Program-made: the position numbers and the translations under genes
From: Linnemannia elongata
Taxonomy: Eukaryota > Mortierellomycota > Mortierellomycetes > Mortierellales > Mortierellaceae
Assembly (NCBI GenBank): GCA_036320915.1
Contig: JAXBDG010000013.1
Coordinates: 992,001-1,056,000, forward strand
Direction: 5' to 3'
Length of the DNA stretch: 64,000 bases
Shown: piece after piece, positions 36,063 through 48,568 of the stretch
Layout of the letters: every line of letters begins with the position of its first letter
Position numbering within the stretch: the stretch's first letter is position 1
Notes under the pieces: model-generated
Database searches by the model: none
Seen by the model: only the letters and a program-made list of their open reading frames with translations
Told to the model about the DNA's origin: nothing

Positions 36063-38324
36063 ATAAACCTGACTGTACTGTACTCTTTTATTTATTCCTT
36101 CTGAGGTTCTTCTTTGGTTTCCACAAGGAGACGTGTCTGACCGACGTTAACAAGCACTCACTCAGCAGAAAGATAATGTGGGTAAAAAAAAGACGGATTG
36201 CAAAATGCAGTCGAGTGTAACCTGGCCGGCAGCTGGCAGGAAAACCAAGGCCTTTTTCTTCATTTCTCGCGATCCTAGTGTTCTTCTTAGTTGGTGGGTG
36301 GTGTGACAAGAAGGGAAAAAAAACTTGATTCCCAGAATCCCAAGCCAAAAAAGCCGAATTGAAGGAATGGTGTTTGGCCCCTTTTTGACCAAGTAAGGTG
36401 GAGAGTGCGGTTTGCCCAAAACTCTATGATACCCTTCTAATGGCTCAGAACCTAAATCCTCTTTTGCATTGTTGGTTCTGATGGGTGTTTGTGTCTGTGT
36501 GTGGTGCAACGACTACTGACGGCTAATCCAAAAACATATCCCCGAGCTAGTACGAGAGGAGGTCAGGACAGCACACATGATCTCACAACGGTTCACAAAC
36601 CAGTGGCCTTTCTTCATCATTAGTGGTCTTTTTTCTTGCTTCTCCACAGACCTTCAAGGGGGTTGGTTGGTTGTAACCTTCGTTGCGACCAAACAAATGC
36701 TTGTTGCGGACGTGAGAAAGGAGAGGCAAACACAAGAAAAATTCAAAGGCTAGTTTTTAGCCCTGATGATAAGAAAGAAAAAAGAAAAACAACTTGAGAG
36801 CAAACAACAAAAATGGAAGTGGAGTAGCGTAATGAACGAAGGCACTTGCACACATAACAAGGACGAGCTCGATCCAGGGTGGTTAAAGCAAGGCTTTGAC
36901 TAGACTTGCTTAATGAACCTTTTTTTTTTTTTTTTTTTTCTTTTTTTTGCGCACCAGGCAGGTGAGCGCAGAAGGAAAAACGAGCAGCCCAACTGGCTGG
37001 TTTGGTCTGGAACACCTTCAATCGGTAAACCAGGGCGTGACCCTTTTGTCCCAAATAGAGGCCGCCCATAAAGAACAAAAGAGAAATGAAAGGACCTCCA
37101 CCTCCTCAACAGGGCGCTTGGTTGGTTTTCGATCGTGATGAAATGCAGCGAGTGCCTGGGGCCCTTCGTCATGCAACCCTTTTTTTTCTGAGAAGAAGAG
37201 TGAGAAGGTTGTAAACCGATAAGTCGAGTACTTGCCCTGTGTACTTTTCCATCATTGCTGGAAAAATGAAATTGCGCGAGAAATGAAGAGGGCGAAAACG
37301 AGAAGCGGGTTGAGGAGGTGAAGAGCGTAAAAGACAAGGAAAACAGCGCAGATTGGCTGGCAATTGAGGGATAGGGATGAGTGGCGGATGGGGTTCGAGA
37401 AAAAACAAGTAATATCATCATCGGACGCTTGAGAGATAGCGAGAGATTGCCAAACGACTGCTTGCTTATTGCAGCTGTTGCATTGACGCACGAATAAGAA
37501 ATGGACGACTGAATGACTACGTGAAAGTTGGTTTTAGTACTACGTGCAAATATGCAAAAAAAAATGAATGAACGAATGAATGAATGAATGAATGAAGAAT
37601 TGAATGGTTGCAGACCAACCAAGGGACAAGCACACTACTGCAGGCATACAGTACACATTGCACATTCACCCCCTTTCGCCCTATTTTTTTTTTTTATTTT
37701 TTTTTGCGTGCAGAGGTGTGCATCATCTTTCCTCATCCATTCTTCTCCTATTCTTTCTTTTCCTTCTCTCCTCTTTTCTTTTTTCTTCTTTCCTTCCTTC
37801 CTTTCCTTCCTTTCCTTCCTTCCTTCCTTCCTCTTCTTCTTCTCCATCGTCACTCCTTCATCTTCTTCCTCCACCTACTCACTTCCAATTGCCCCTACAA
37901 AGAAGCATATCAACTCAATTACATACAAGCCTTCTTTCTCTCGTTCCATCCTACCCTCACCTACAGACGTTTTTCTTGTTTATCAGCCTGTTGGTTTAAC
38001 ACATAGGACTCCTCTCTCACCAAGCCTATTTTTATCAACCGTCCGCCTCTTTCCTCCATACTTCTTCTTCTCTATCCTTCTTGAACTCCATTTTCGACTC
38101 TTCTCTTTTTACTTTTTCAACTCCCTCTCAACCAATACCTCCCCACTTGCGCCCAAAGCACAAGCCCTCTCACATACTCACATTTTCGCTCTCCTACCCC
38201 CCTGTTTTCATTTTCATTCATACACCGTAATCGATTGAAGGCAAAAAAAAAACTGAGCCTTGAACAGTTTCTACCACACCATCCCCTCCCCCTCCCTCTC
38301 CCTTTCCCTTTTCTATACCTTTCA
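35970..38324. other. Intergenic region between the WSC gene and the Igo1-like gene
   Basis: No gene is seen in 2.3 kb. It contains an A run of about 37 bases (36024-36060), a T tract near 36920-36949, an (ATGA)n array (about 37563-37595), and from about 37680 a long pyrimidine-rich block leading to the Igo1-like start codon. Open frames in the block are compositional. Confidence 0.6.
36024..36060 (+). repeat. About 37-base A homopolymer
   Basis: An uninterrupted A run 55 bases downstream of the WSC stop codon, followed by GAATAAA. It may lie within the 3' UTR. Confidence 0.9.
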
Positions 38325-38847
38325 ATGCAAAGCCAGAGCGATCAGCACTTGGGCGACGGTAGCAACAACATGGATATGTCTCTCGCAGAACAGTCGACCA
38401 AGCTCCAGCAAAAGTACGGCAACCTGCCCGTCTTTACCAAGAACCTCCTCGGCCACCAGGTAAGATACAGATTTCTGGTTCACATTTTGACCAAGGTTTT
38501 CTCCCTTTTTTTTATTTTTTTTATTTTTATGGGTCGTTTGAACCTTGTGTGGAGAATGGAAGCTTGGGACTCTAATCAACTGATTTCCAACTTCTTTGCT
38601 CTGCTCACTGTGTATCCTTTCATTGCACCTTTCCTATGACCATCAGCGTAAATATTTCGATTCGGGCGACTACGCACTCTCGAAGGCCGGCAAGGACGCA
38701 ACCGTGGGCTCGGAGCACCCACAACCAGAGAACATCCCTCACTCGGTACCGCTCAACCCCGTCTATGGATCGATCCCCTCCCGTCGTGGCTCGCTTGCCA
38801 ACATGACCGTCCAGCCCAACAACGGCGCCGAACAACAAGCGCTTTAA
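38325..38847 (+). CDS. IGO1: Endosulfine/ARPP-19 family protein (Igo1/Igo2-like)
   Basis: Two exons (38325-38459 and 38647-38847) give 111 residues. The core KYFDSGDYALSKAGK is the family signature; in yeast Igo1 and human ENSA/ARPP-19 the Ser in FDSGDY is phosphorylated by Rim15/Greatwall kinase, turning the protein into an inhibitor of PP2A-B55. Upstream, KLQQKYGNLPVFTKNLL matches the conserved N-terminal helix. The short Ser/Asn-rich tail includes RRGSLAN, a basophilic-kinase-type site. The intron lies just before the signature (HQ|RKYFDSG). The start is the first ATG after a pyrimidine-rich leader. A role in quiescence or nutrient signalling follows from the family, not from this sequence. 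Confidence 0.94.
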
Positions 38848-40747
38848 ATAAGCGGTGTCTGCAGTGTCCGTGTATATATATGTGTGTGTGTGTCTCCCAT
38901 CCAGCCTACCCCCTTCCTTCCCACTCCCTTGTTTCTCTTTCTCATTTTTCTTCCTTCTTTTGTTGCATGACCCAATGCCCTAAAAAGACACTGAGAGAGA
39001 ACTTTTTTTCTCGGATGTGACCGAAACGAAAATAGCGACATCTTTCTTTTTCTCCTTCCACACTCATCCCCAAATTCCCTCCAGAACCAGCTTTTTTTGG
39101 ATCCTCTTTTTTTTTTTTTTTTTGTTCTTTCAAGTTCAACCCTACCCATTTGCTCCCTGCTCATACTCACTTCACCCCTTCTCCCTCTCCCTTCTTTATC
39201 CAACGTCTTTCTGAAACCCACAAAAAGCGCATAGCACGCTAAAACGCTCATAGGAAAGAGTGCGAAACTCGCCCACCTGCCCGTTCCTTCGTACTGCATA
39301 GCACATTTTTTTTTTGTCTTTGTGATCTCATTCTCAATACCACATCTATCGCCCATTTATGCGATCTGTCTGTCGGTGTTCTCAGTCGTCGTCGTCGTCG
39401 TCGTCGTTCCTCATCCCCCACAAGAAGTCGATGCCCACCTCCATGTCCTATCCTGTCTATGAGGAAGAAAGAGAGATGAGGGGTCAAAGATGAAGAAGAG
39501 GTGGAGGAAGGAAAGTAGTGTGTAATACCCTTCATCTCTACTTCTACTCCCTCACCCCCAACCCCTTTTTTTCACCCTCCTTGTGCACCCTCACTTTTTC
39601 CTTTTGCACTCTCATCGGAAGAAAAAAGAATCAACAAACGCGAGCCGTTGGGGGATGGTGAATCCGTGTCCAATTGGACTAATCGACCACGATCCTACTG
39701 TCATCGCTGCTATCGTCCCAAGACCAGCGCCATTGGGTCCATTTTTTCAGCCCGAAGAAGGACATTCTTCCAAACTAGCCTACCTTTCCATAGTTGACGA
39801 ATCCAGCAACGAGATCATCTGCCTTCTGCCTTCTGCCTCTATAACTTTCAATTAAAAGCAACAAAATATCTCCATTAGCTACTACCGGTTGTGTGTGTGT
39901 GTGTGTGTGTGTTTGTTCAAGTGGGTATGGTTCAGGTGGGTATGAAGGGTGGATATTGTTTGTCTTTGCTTGGTCTGAGAGTATGGAGACAATGCAATTA
40001 ATCACACTGGGCCTGTCATGTCAATAAATACAAACAAGAGAATCTAGACTTCCTAGGTAAAGGATGAAGAGTGACAGAAGTCGTGTCGTGTCGTGGAAGA
40101 TTGTAGATTCGCTGCTACTTTGTCAGATCCATCCAATATTTATTCTTCTCTTTCCTCCGTAGAAGGGCGGTTGTCGGGGAATGAGTTTTCGAGGGGATCC
40201 AGTGTTTCCACTTTTTTTTTGTTCACTCTTGCTCCACAATTTAGTGGGCAGTCGGGTGGGGTGAGAGAAAGGCAGGAAATGGCGGACTGTGTGAGTGTGA
40301 ATTGTGAGAAGGGTGACGGAAGGTGTAGGTGAAGTATATTCGTCCATGATGGAAATAAAAGAGCCCGCGCAGTTGAATGGGGATGAGAGAGAGAATGAAG
40401 TGCTGGTGGCAATCGAAGATCCGTGTCCACACGCTGTAGGTATGTTACAATAGAGCTGTTTCAACCAAAAGGATAAGCGAGTGGTTGCCCGCCCCGCTGG
40501 ATTGTTTGCCTTTGAAGGATGAACTCTAATCTGCATATCGCATTCTGGCAGACAAGGCTGGGGAGGGGAAGAGCGACAATACTTCCACAGCATTCGCATC
40601 CTTGCTTCCTTCTTTTTTTTTTTTTTGACTTTTTTTTTTTTTTGCCTTCCTTCATACATCTTGTCAATCCTTCATCTTCTCTTACTTACTTACTCCACAC
40701 TCCTTCACCTCCTTCCCTTCACCTTCACCACCTTACACTCATAAAAG
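38848..40747. other. Intergenic region between the Igo1-like and Mpv17-like genes
   Basis: No certain gene. It contains a (TG)n run near 38878-38892, a T run near 39103-39123, a (TCG)n run near 39386-39407 that opens a short coding-like frame ending at about 39490 (see findings), a (GT)n run near 39889-39912 and T runs near 40612-40642. The last 100 bases before 40748 are pyrimidine-rich leader. Confidence 0.5.
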
Positions 40748-42165
40748 ATGACTGCCACTGCTGTTGTTCCCCAGGCCTCCGTCGCCTCGAGATTGTTGAC
40801 CGCCTACTTGACCGAGCTCGCCGCCAACCCCCTCCGCACCAAGGCCCTCACCTCCGGCACCCTCTCGGGTCTCCAGGAGATCACCGCCACCAAGCTCTCT
40901 GGCATGCCAAAGTCAAAGAACCCTGACGACTTTATCCTCGGCATCAACAAGCGTGTCGTTCAGATGGCCCTCTACGGTAACATTCCTTCTCATTCCTCAC
41001 CCCTATACTCGCCCACGCTCGACATTCAGTCCATTCGACTTTTCTCCAATTGCGCAACAGCTTTTTATGGAGCATGAAATCAACCAACAGGAACAACATG
41101 AGTAGCGGCTTTTTTTTTTTTTTTTTTTTTTTTTCTTTGTCACTTTTTCCTTCATTTTTGGATGGTGCGAAGTGGTTTACAAGTGAGTGAGAGAGAGGCG
41201 TATCGATCGAAAAGGAGCATGAACGGGAAAGAAGAACATTGAACCATATCTCAACAATGGAGGGGAGAGAATGTACATCAAACAGCAAAAGAATTGCTCT
41301 GCTCCCCGACGCACCCGGGCTTATTATTTGATCGAAGGGGGAAAACATTTCTTTTCTGCTATCCGTGCCACTCCACTCACAGGAGTGGCCTACTTTTTTT
41401 CCGTTACTTTGTTACTTTTTTCTAATGTTCGGTTCCCCGTCCTTTTTGGTGTTTTCACCCGGAAGGAACAACGCCAAACCATCTTCCCCACACACACACA
41501 TGGCTTAATTGAACACCCTCTTTTCCCCCATCGGAAGAAAGAAACCCGAGATGGTTCCTCCTTTTTTCTCTACTCTCGTGCCCTCTCTAACATAAGCCCT
41601 GGAAATATGAACAATTAGGTCTCTTGGTCAGCGGTCCCTTGGCCCACACCTTGTTCGAGCTCGTCACCAAGCGCTTCATCGGCAAGGAGGGCGCAAAATG
41701 GAAGATTGCCCAGATCCTCAGCACCCAGCTCATCACCTCTCCCATCCAGAACGCCAGTAAGTCCTTGCGTTCATATCAGTAGCCAAAGGTTACACTGACA
41801 TCAAGAAAACCTTGTCACATCTCAAGAAACAGTACAACTAACACTTTTACTCTTCATTCCATCCAACTATGATAGCCTACATTTTGGCAATGGCATTGTT
41901 CGCAGGCGCCAGAACGTCGGGACAGATTAAGGGCGCCTTCAAGTCGGGATACCTGCCCATGATGAAGACCTCCTGGATGATCTCCCCCATCTCCATGGCT
42001 GTTGCCCAAAAGTTCCTCCCTCCCAACGTCTGGGTCCCCTTCTTCAACCTCGTTGCCTTCACCTTTGGCACTTACGTCAACACCACCATCAAGAAGGCTC
42101 GTCTTGCACAGATCAAGAAGGAGCAGCAGCGTGACGCCGAGAAGCGTGCCCGCGATGAACTGTAA
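40748..42165 (+). CDS. Mpv17/PMP22 family integral membrane protein
   Basis: Mpv17/PMP22 proteins are small four-span proteins of the peroxisomal or inner mitochondrial membrane, several of them channel-like. Exons 40748-40976, 41619-41756 and 41876-42165 join in phase to 218 residues. The start has the family layout: LLTAYLTELAANPLRTKALT followed by GTLSGLQE. Exon 2 gives GLLVSGPLAHTLFELV, the G-P-x-x-H signature. Exon 3 contains ILAMALFAGARTSGQ and the hallmark region MMKTSWMISPISMAVAQKFL / PPNVWVPFFNLVAF, equivalent to the W-P-x-x-Q-x-x-N-F motif. It ends with a basic tail (KKEQQRDAEKRARDEL). It resembles the PMP22/PXMP2 branch more than Mpv17/Sym1, so peroxisomal location is plausible but not proven. 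Intron 1 is long (642 bases). Confidence 0.92.
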
Positions 42166-42436
42166 ATTACTTGCACATCCTTTCCTTCTTCCCCGCATAT
42201 ATCCTCACCCCCTCTCTCTTGTAAAAAAAATCACATATTAAACTCCCTTCTTCCCCACACAACATAAAAAATAAACAAAAACGAGAATTTGGTACATCGC
42301 CAAGCCAAGTCCGAGCATTGCGGATCAAACTCTCTTGTTTCGAAAAAAAAAGACATTGTGATATTGGTGACAAAGTAAGTATGTAAATGCGTGGAAGAAA
42401 AATAATAATATGAGAGAAAAATATCTATGGGGCGCA

Positions 42437-45400
42437 CTATTTGCGGCCCTTTCCGCCACCACCGCCCCCGCTCTTCTTCTTGGACGCCTCCACACCAGGT
42501 GCAGACACCTTGCTCTTTCCAATCATCGCATTAATGGCCTCCTCGTCCTTGACCATCTTGATCAACTCCTTCTCACGCGCCTCCAACGCCGCCTCAGCCT
42601 CACGGAGCTCAGCTCCGCTCAATCCACCCTCGACAGCATTGCGCTCAGACGAAGAAGACGACGAAGAGTTGTTGCCATTGATGTTGACCAAAAAGTGGTT
42701 GATCGCCGTCTTGACAGCCTTGCCCTTCTTCATCGTTCCAGGAATCAGTTTGACCTTGTACTTGTACTTCTGCAGCGCTCCATAGGGTGCACAGACAGGG
42801 ACAGCAAATTGCAAAATATCCGTAGGCAATGGCTTTCCAGTCAATCCATCCAAAACCGTGAGGTTCTCAGACTCCTCGGGCTCCAACATCTTGATGTTCT
42901 CCTCTTGCAACAGGCGGCGGACTTCCTCCGCCTCATCTTCGTTGGCATTCGCGTCCATAGGAGGAGCAACAGCCTCGGGATCCTCCACAGCATCGGCCAC
43001 AGCAGTAGCGGCAGCATGCCGTCCCTTAAAGTCTCCTTCGGGCTTCTTGCCGCTCTTGTTGCCACCCTTGTTCCCACCCTTGGCAGATCGAGACTTTTCA
43101 AACTCTTCCTGCTGCAAACGTCTCTTCTCAGCAAGCGCCGCCTTCTCCGCCTTCTTCTCCGCCTCCTTCTTTGCTCGCTTGCCCTTCAATTGAGGTCCCT
43201 TATCAGGCTATTTTACACAAGAAACAAAGTAATTGATGTCAGATCATTGTAGCTGCTTCAAGAACGGTCACCACATAGTACGCTAAGTATCAAAGGTGCG
43301 CTTACGGCAAGGAGCTCAAGGCGGAGCTGGCGTTCTTCTTCATCCTGATCAGCATACTTCTCCTTAATCTTCTTGGCCTTGCCCTTCTTGCCACGAACGG
43401 ACGCCGCAGGAACAGCAGGAGGAGTCGCAGTACCCTTCTTCTGGTGGTCCTGCTGAGGCTTCTTGGTAGGAGCAGGGCGAGCAGGAGGTGGTGAGTTGGT
43501 ATCGCGGTTTTCATCCTGACCACCTTGTCCTGGAAGTTTGCCCTTCTTCATGTCACGGCGCATCTTCGCAGTGATATAGGCCGACTTTTGAGGAGCTCGG
43601 TCAGAGGATGCAAGCGAAGATGTATCATCGCCCTTATCGCCCTCATCATTACTGTCGTCGCCGTAGTCCTGAAGTGCATACTTGTCGGCAGCAGGAACAG
43701 CACTCTGGGTAGGCTGTTTAGGCAGTTCTTTGGTCGCCTTAGCTGCAAACTGAATCTGAGTATCGGGGAACTCTTCATCAGACGACTCAGCAGCCTCGGA
43801 TTCTTCCTCACTATCCGATCCAGACTTGTCGCCGCTGTCGTCCTGAGCATCCGATTTCTCCTGAACAGCACTCTCCTCGGTCTCCTCGTTGGACTTGTCG
43901 CCTGTGGCATCGTGCTTGTCCTCCTCATCGTCCTCATCGTCAGAGCCATCCGAACCTCCTAGATCCTCATGAGCCTCGTTTTGTTCCTCCTTGGTATTCT
44001 CCTGTTGCTGATCGGCTGACTCCACAGCATCGGGGATTCCTTCGCCATCCTCGATCCTGGGAGCACGTCGCTCATGCAAGTGGTTACCAATCGAAGATTC
44101 ATCCAGCTTGAACAACAGTCCGAATCCGTAGACCAACTGCACAGGTGGTAAAAAGTTCTTCTTGCCGCGGATCATGAAGCTGCCGGTGGTCAGGTACTCT
44201 CCGGTAGGGGCCGATTTGCTGACTTGGTCTGCCCGCACCCAGTAGGCAGACGTGACAATCTTGGAATCCCAGGCCTTGCTCTGACAGACAGACATGATAC
44301 CGGCCTGGTAGATCGAGCTGGGAGGGACAGGTTCCTTGTCGGATGGATTCTTGATCAAGACAGTCGCCGCACCGTGGATATCCGCATGGACATATATGTC
44401 GTCCTTCTTCATGTATCTCTTGACAATCATCTCGTTCTGCTGTGCATCACGTCCTGCAATGACAAGATAGTTCTCCGAGGTGATGAACCACATGAACTTC
44501 TCGAACCAGTAGGGCTTGCGGGCACGCTGGATCGAAGTCGTAATCTTGACCTCCTGCAATTGCTGTCGAATCTTCTTCTCCGCACTCTTGAACGCCTTGG
44601 ATGCATGCGCCAGCGTCTTTTCCTGCTTGATGGCCGACTGCTTCTTGACGTCGTAGTACTTGCGAGCGTTCGCAAAGGCCGTCAAGTAGATGTCCAAATC
44701 AATCAGTACTGTCGCTTTGGCCTTAGGCTGATGGCGGTCCTCGGCTTCCTGATCATCCTGGTCTTCGTCCTCCCGCTCCTCCTCCTCCTCCTCCTCCTCC
44801 TCGTATGGATCGCTGAGGATAACGCAGACATGATTTGACTCCAGTTTGAGAGTATCGATCATCAGAGCAATGGGGTTTCCGTGCTTCTTTTCCTCCTCGA
44901 CCAGATCGGCAAGATCCTTCCAATCCATGCCAGTCGCGACCGCATTGCGGATAATCATAATGGCCTGGTCACACATCTCCAGATTGGCCTCAATCAACTC
45001 CGCTCGCATGACGTTCATCTGTTGGGCTTCCTCCAATCCACGTACTCGACTGAGATGCTCCATCCTGACACTGTCCAACTTCTTTTGTGCATGGTCCTCC
45101 TGAGCACGCTTCTTGACCTCCAAACGTTGACTCTCAACTGCCGAGAAAAACTCATCGACGGCAGCATCAAATGACTCGAACTCCTTGAACGTCTGCGATT
45201 CGTGCTGAGCGAAAAGGTATGGATGGAACTCGTCATATCTATCGAGCATCAAAAAGCAATATAATATTAGAATATTATAAATGGTGCTTGCCATCAGTTA
45301 TTAGCAAGTGTAACTATTTGGCGCTGGCTTACGTGACAAGTTCCTTCTCATCTGGATCGTCAGGATTCTTCTTCTTATGCTTGAGCATGATGATGTATCC

Positions 45401-46824
45401 TTTCTTGTCGACAGCTCCTCCATTTTCAATGATGTTGTCAGCTTCCTGAAGTGATTTGAACAGGGCCTCCAGATGCGGTGATCCCTCTGAGGTGTCGAAT
45501 CCTGACGATACCACCATGTTTGGCGCTAGATCGGCCTTGACGATCGCATGCTCCGTGAGAGCAGGACCGTAAACTATTTCAGTAACCCAGTAAGAAGTTA
45601 ATTAGATGTTCCATTGATAAACATATCCTCAGTCTGAAGCTGCATCAACAGCGGTGATACATACAGAGCTTTGTGTTGAGAATTTTCTTCAAGATATCCT
45701 TGGGTCCTGCCTCCCGTAACACTTGAACGAGATGCTCCTTCTGAACGGGTTCAAAGCTGCGGGTCAATGCGCCGACATCATAGATCTCTCCGACCGCCAT
45801 CCTGACCTTCTCGTTGGGCTGAACCACTCGCAGAATGGACAAAATCTTGTAGTGGCCATCCGTCAAAATCAAGTTACCCTAAAAGAAATGAAATGGCAAA
45901 AAAATCGTCGCCCCCAGCGCAGCGTATTAGTAATGGAGAAGCCCAAGTCCATCTTCTCACTAGACCGCTTACGACAAATAAAACTCTTGGAGGCGCTCCA
46001 TTCTATGCTCCTTTGCGTTCCCCGAAGTGACTCATTCACCTACCGCAGCATAAAATTCGGCAATAATGTGGTATGTGTTGTTCAAGTCGTCTGCGCCAAA
46101 CTCAAAGTCAACAATGCGGTCTGATCCTAGCTGCTTGACGCCTGTCAGTCGCCTTGTCCTCAGGTGCTTGCGAATCTGTTGGAAAGAAAAAAAAGGGGGT
46201 GTTCAGGAAAACAGGAACGATAACTAAAAACGATGCGCGATCATTCGCAAAATGATGCCATTTTTACACAGCCAATGTGCTATGCCTTGTTAGCACATCA
46301 AGGCGAAGGCAGCCAAAGCAACGGAAGGTGGTGGAGTAGCTTACCTTGATACAAAATCCTGAGGGTGTAATAGATTTATCACGAATATAGAGTGTTGTGT
46401 GCATGCGGATACCGGACTCGATAAGAACCATCTCCTTCCTGTCAGGCTATGAAAAGGTTAAGGCAAGTAGGCGAACGGTTTTTTTTGTTCTCACTTGATC
46501 AGCCGACATTCTTATTGTCTTGCAGCCGACATGCTGAAGCAAAAACACACCAGCACAGCGCGTGAAGTCTACCTTTGAGAACTTGAAGAGGTATGTCCTG
46601 GAATTGACATCGTAAACGTTCTGAAGGCGGAGCCCAACGATACTATGAAGAAGTACCGGACAAACAGAATGCAATGCGCATGTGGAGGGGGTTATTACGT
46701 CTGATCAGTTTTTGTCGTGTCCCATTAAAGAGTAAGGTTTATTGTTCTGATGAGAAACGTACGATTGCTGGAGGGTTGCAACGGTCGCACGCACGTCGAG
46801 AGAGCCAAAGCGAAGCTTGGGCAT
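42437..46824 (-). CDS. RQC2: Ribosome quality control protein Rqc2/Tae2 (NEMF)
   Basis: Rqc2 binds the 60S subunit carrying a stalled nascent chain, recruits the ligase Ltn1 and directs addition of C-terminal Ala/Thr (CAT) tails. Eight exons run from ATG 46824 to 42437, giving about 1,170 residues; human NEMF has 1,076. The NFACT-N start is [20 protein letters not shown] followed by [12 protein letters not shown]. The pair [10 protein letters not shown] matches the Asp-Arg needed for CAT tailing in yeast. FYGPALTEH, a coiled-coil middle, and the NFACT-R domain ([37 protein letters not shown]) follow in order. Acidic stretches and a basic linker precede the NFACT-C domain ([40 protein letters not shown]). 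The Gly/Lys-rich end is common in the family. Confidence 0.96.
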
Positions 46825-47142
46825 TGTGGATTATTGTGGATGGTAAGGGTAGTTGGGGAGAGGAGAGGGTGTGATGGATTGAGGACAAAGAGAGAGTTGC
46901 CTTTGGAGCCACCGTAGTTTTTTTATTACTGAGCATTTTCGTGGCGCTAAAAAAACCTCGTCATTTTTTTTTCCCTTGCGTTTGGTACACGTGACTTACA
47001 AAAACGTGGGCGCAAGCAAAGGCAAACTTTTGCTCCACTCTCAACCATTGACGAAAGGCGGATAAGAATAAAGACACAGGTATTATTAAAGTATTGTAGC
47101 TGTTCCGTCAACCAAGGTGCTAAGTAAAAACATATATCTAAT
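46825..47142. other. Short intergenic region between panE and RQC2
   Basis: Both neighbours are on the minus strand. These 318 bases hold the RQC2 promoter region and the ketopantoate reductase 3' flank. No element is recognised. Confidence 0.4.
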
Positions 47143-48568
47143 CTACAGCTTTTGGCTGTTGGCGTTGCGTTCTGCAAGGTACTTGACAAGATCGCCATGA
47201 AGCTTGTACCAGGTGGGGATAATGTGTGTCAAGTTGCGCTCCTCGGCCATCCTAATAGGGTTCGACAGAATGACTTCCATCTCCATGGGCCGTCCTTCCT
47301 CGAGATCGACCACCATACTGGCCTTGTATCCATCTGCAAGGCACGCACTGGTCTTCATGCTCGTGTCGACCAATGTTGGTGGCATTGGGTGTCCCAGGGC
47401 CTCGGCCAATGCAGCAATCTCCTTCTTAGTCGTCAATGCCATCTGGTAGTACTTTTCGTCTGCAAGGACATTGGAAACTGTCCAAAGGTCTGACAGGATA
47501 CAAACAGGGTTCATTGCTCCGTTCCTATCAATAATTCAGAGGGGGGGATGAAGGCGAAACCAACGGAAGGAAAATAGATTAGATCGATCGGTCAGTGCAT
47601 ACAGTCGTGATTACATGAATCACACAGAAGATCATCCGAGGGAACGAAAAAGATAGAGGACTCACCAAACAAGTTTCTGCCACCGGAAGTTTTGAATATC
47701 ATCAGTGACAATGGTCTCAATGCCTCCAAGCTTGCATCGCTCACCAAAGGTTTGGAGCACCGACTCTGCATCAACTCCCTCAATCGGCTCAAACAGACCA
47801 ACAATGATTTTTTGATAAGTACCAGAGTGGTAAACAACTCCAGCTGTGTTCTGGGTAACTCCAATGTAGGCGATGCTCGAAAGGATAGGATTACGAGGGA
47901 AACGCTTCTTAATGGGGTCCTCAACGCCAATACCGTTCTGGATAAGTACAATGCCAGCATGAGGGGATGCCTCGACTGCGGGGGCAATGATATCGGGGAT
48001 ACTGTAGACGGCAGGCAAAGCCTTCAAGCAGACGACAATAAAGTCAAACGTCTCACTAGGCACCGTCTTGACAACTATAAAGATGAAGAACAACGGGGGC
48101 GCAATGGTCAGGCTGACGTTCAATTGCATTCGCTCGAGTATCGCTGACTTGGTCCAAGAACTAAGGAGAACAGATTAAAGTGAACTGACCATGATCGGGC
48201 CTGAAAACGTGTGGGCCTTCGCCCCAGGCGACAGTCTGAATCTCGATGCCATTGGCCTTGACCGCCTCGTAGTTGGATCTGCAGACAGCTGTGACGGTGC
48301 AATTACCAGCCTGCTGCATGCGCCAGGTGTAATAAGCGCCGATAGCACCAGTGCCGACTAATGTGTGACAAACGACAGGATCATGTCAATAGAGTGGTAT
48401 GAAGGACGGGTATCTGCGTGAACAAAGTGTGTACAAGAGGAGAGACATTCCATGCAGGTTCAATTGCCACGACATCAATTTTCCGGTTGAGAAACAAAAA
48501 AAGGGTTGTCGCACACAGAAGAAATAAAACGAACCTGTGAGGATGCGATGGTGAGGGATGTTGGTCAT
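47143..48568 (-). CDS. panE: 2-dehydropantoate 2-reductase (ketopantoate reductase)
   Basis: This enzyme reduces ketopantoate to pantoate with NADPH, a step towards pantothenate and CoA (yeast Pan5). Four exons begin at ATG 48568: a 34-base first exon (MTNIPHHRILT), then about 48359-48190, 48075-47665 and 47516-47143, giving about 328 residues. The Rossmann motif VGTGAIGAYY spans the first splice junction, which supports the very short first exon. Family features include VVCLKALPAV, VLIQNGIGVE and the C-terminal domain start WNGAMNPVCILSDL with its conserved Asn. The family also contains paralogues of unproven substrate, so activity on ketopantoate is probable rather than certain. Confidence 0.9.

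Noticed and set aside
39583..39855. 90-codon frame (MVNPCPIGLIDHD...) between the Igo1-like and Mpv17-like genes
   Set aside because: No homologue recognised, no splice context and it ends in low-complexity DNA; support is too weak.
42410..43252. 280-codon plus-strand frame over the RQC2 C-terminal region
   Set aside because: It is antisense to a well-supported conserved gene, is Leu/Arg-rich from codon mirroring and has no recognisable domain.
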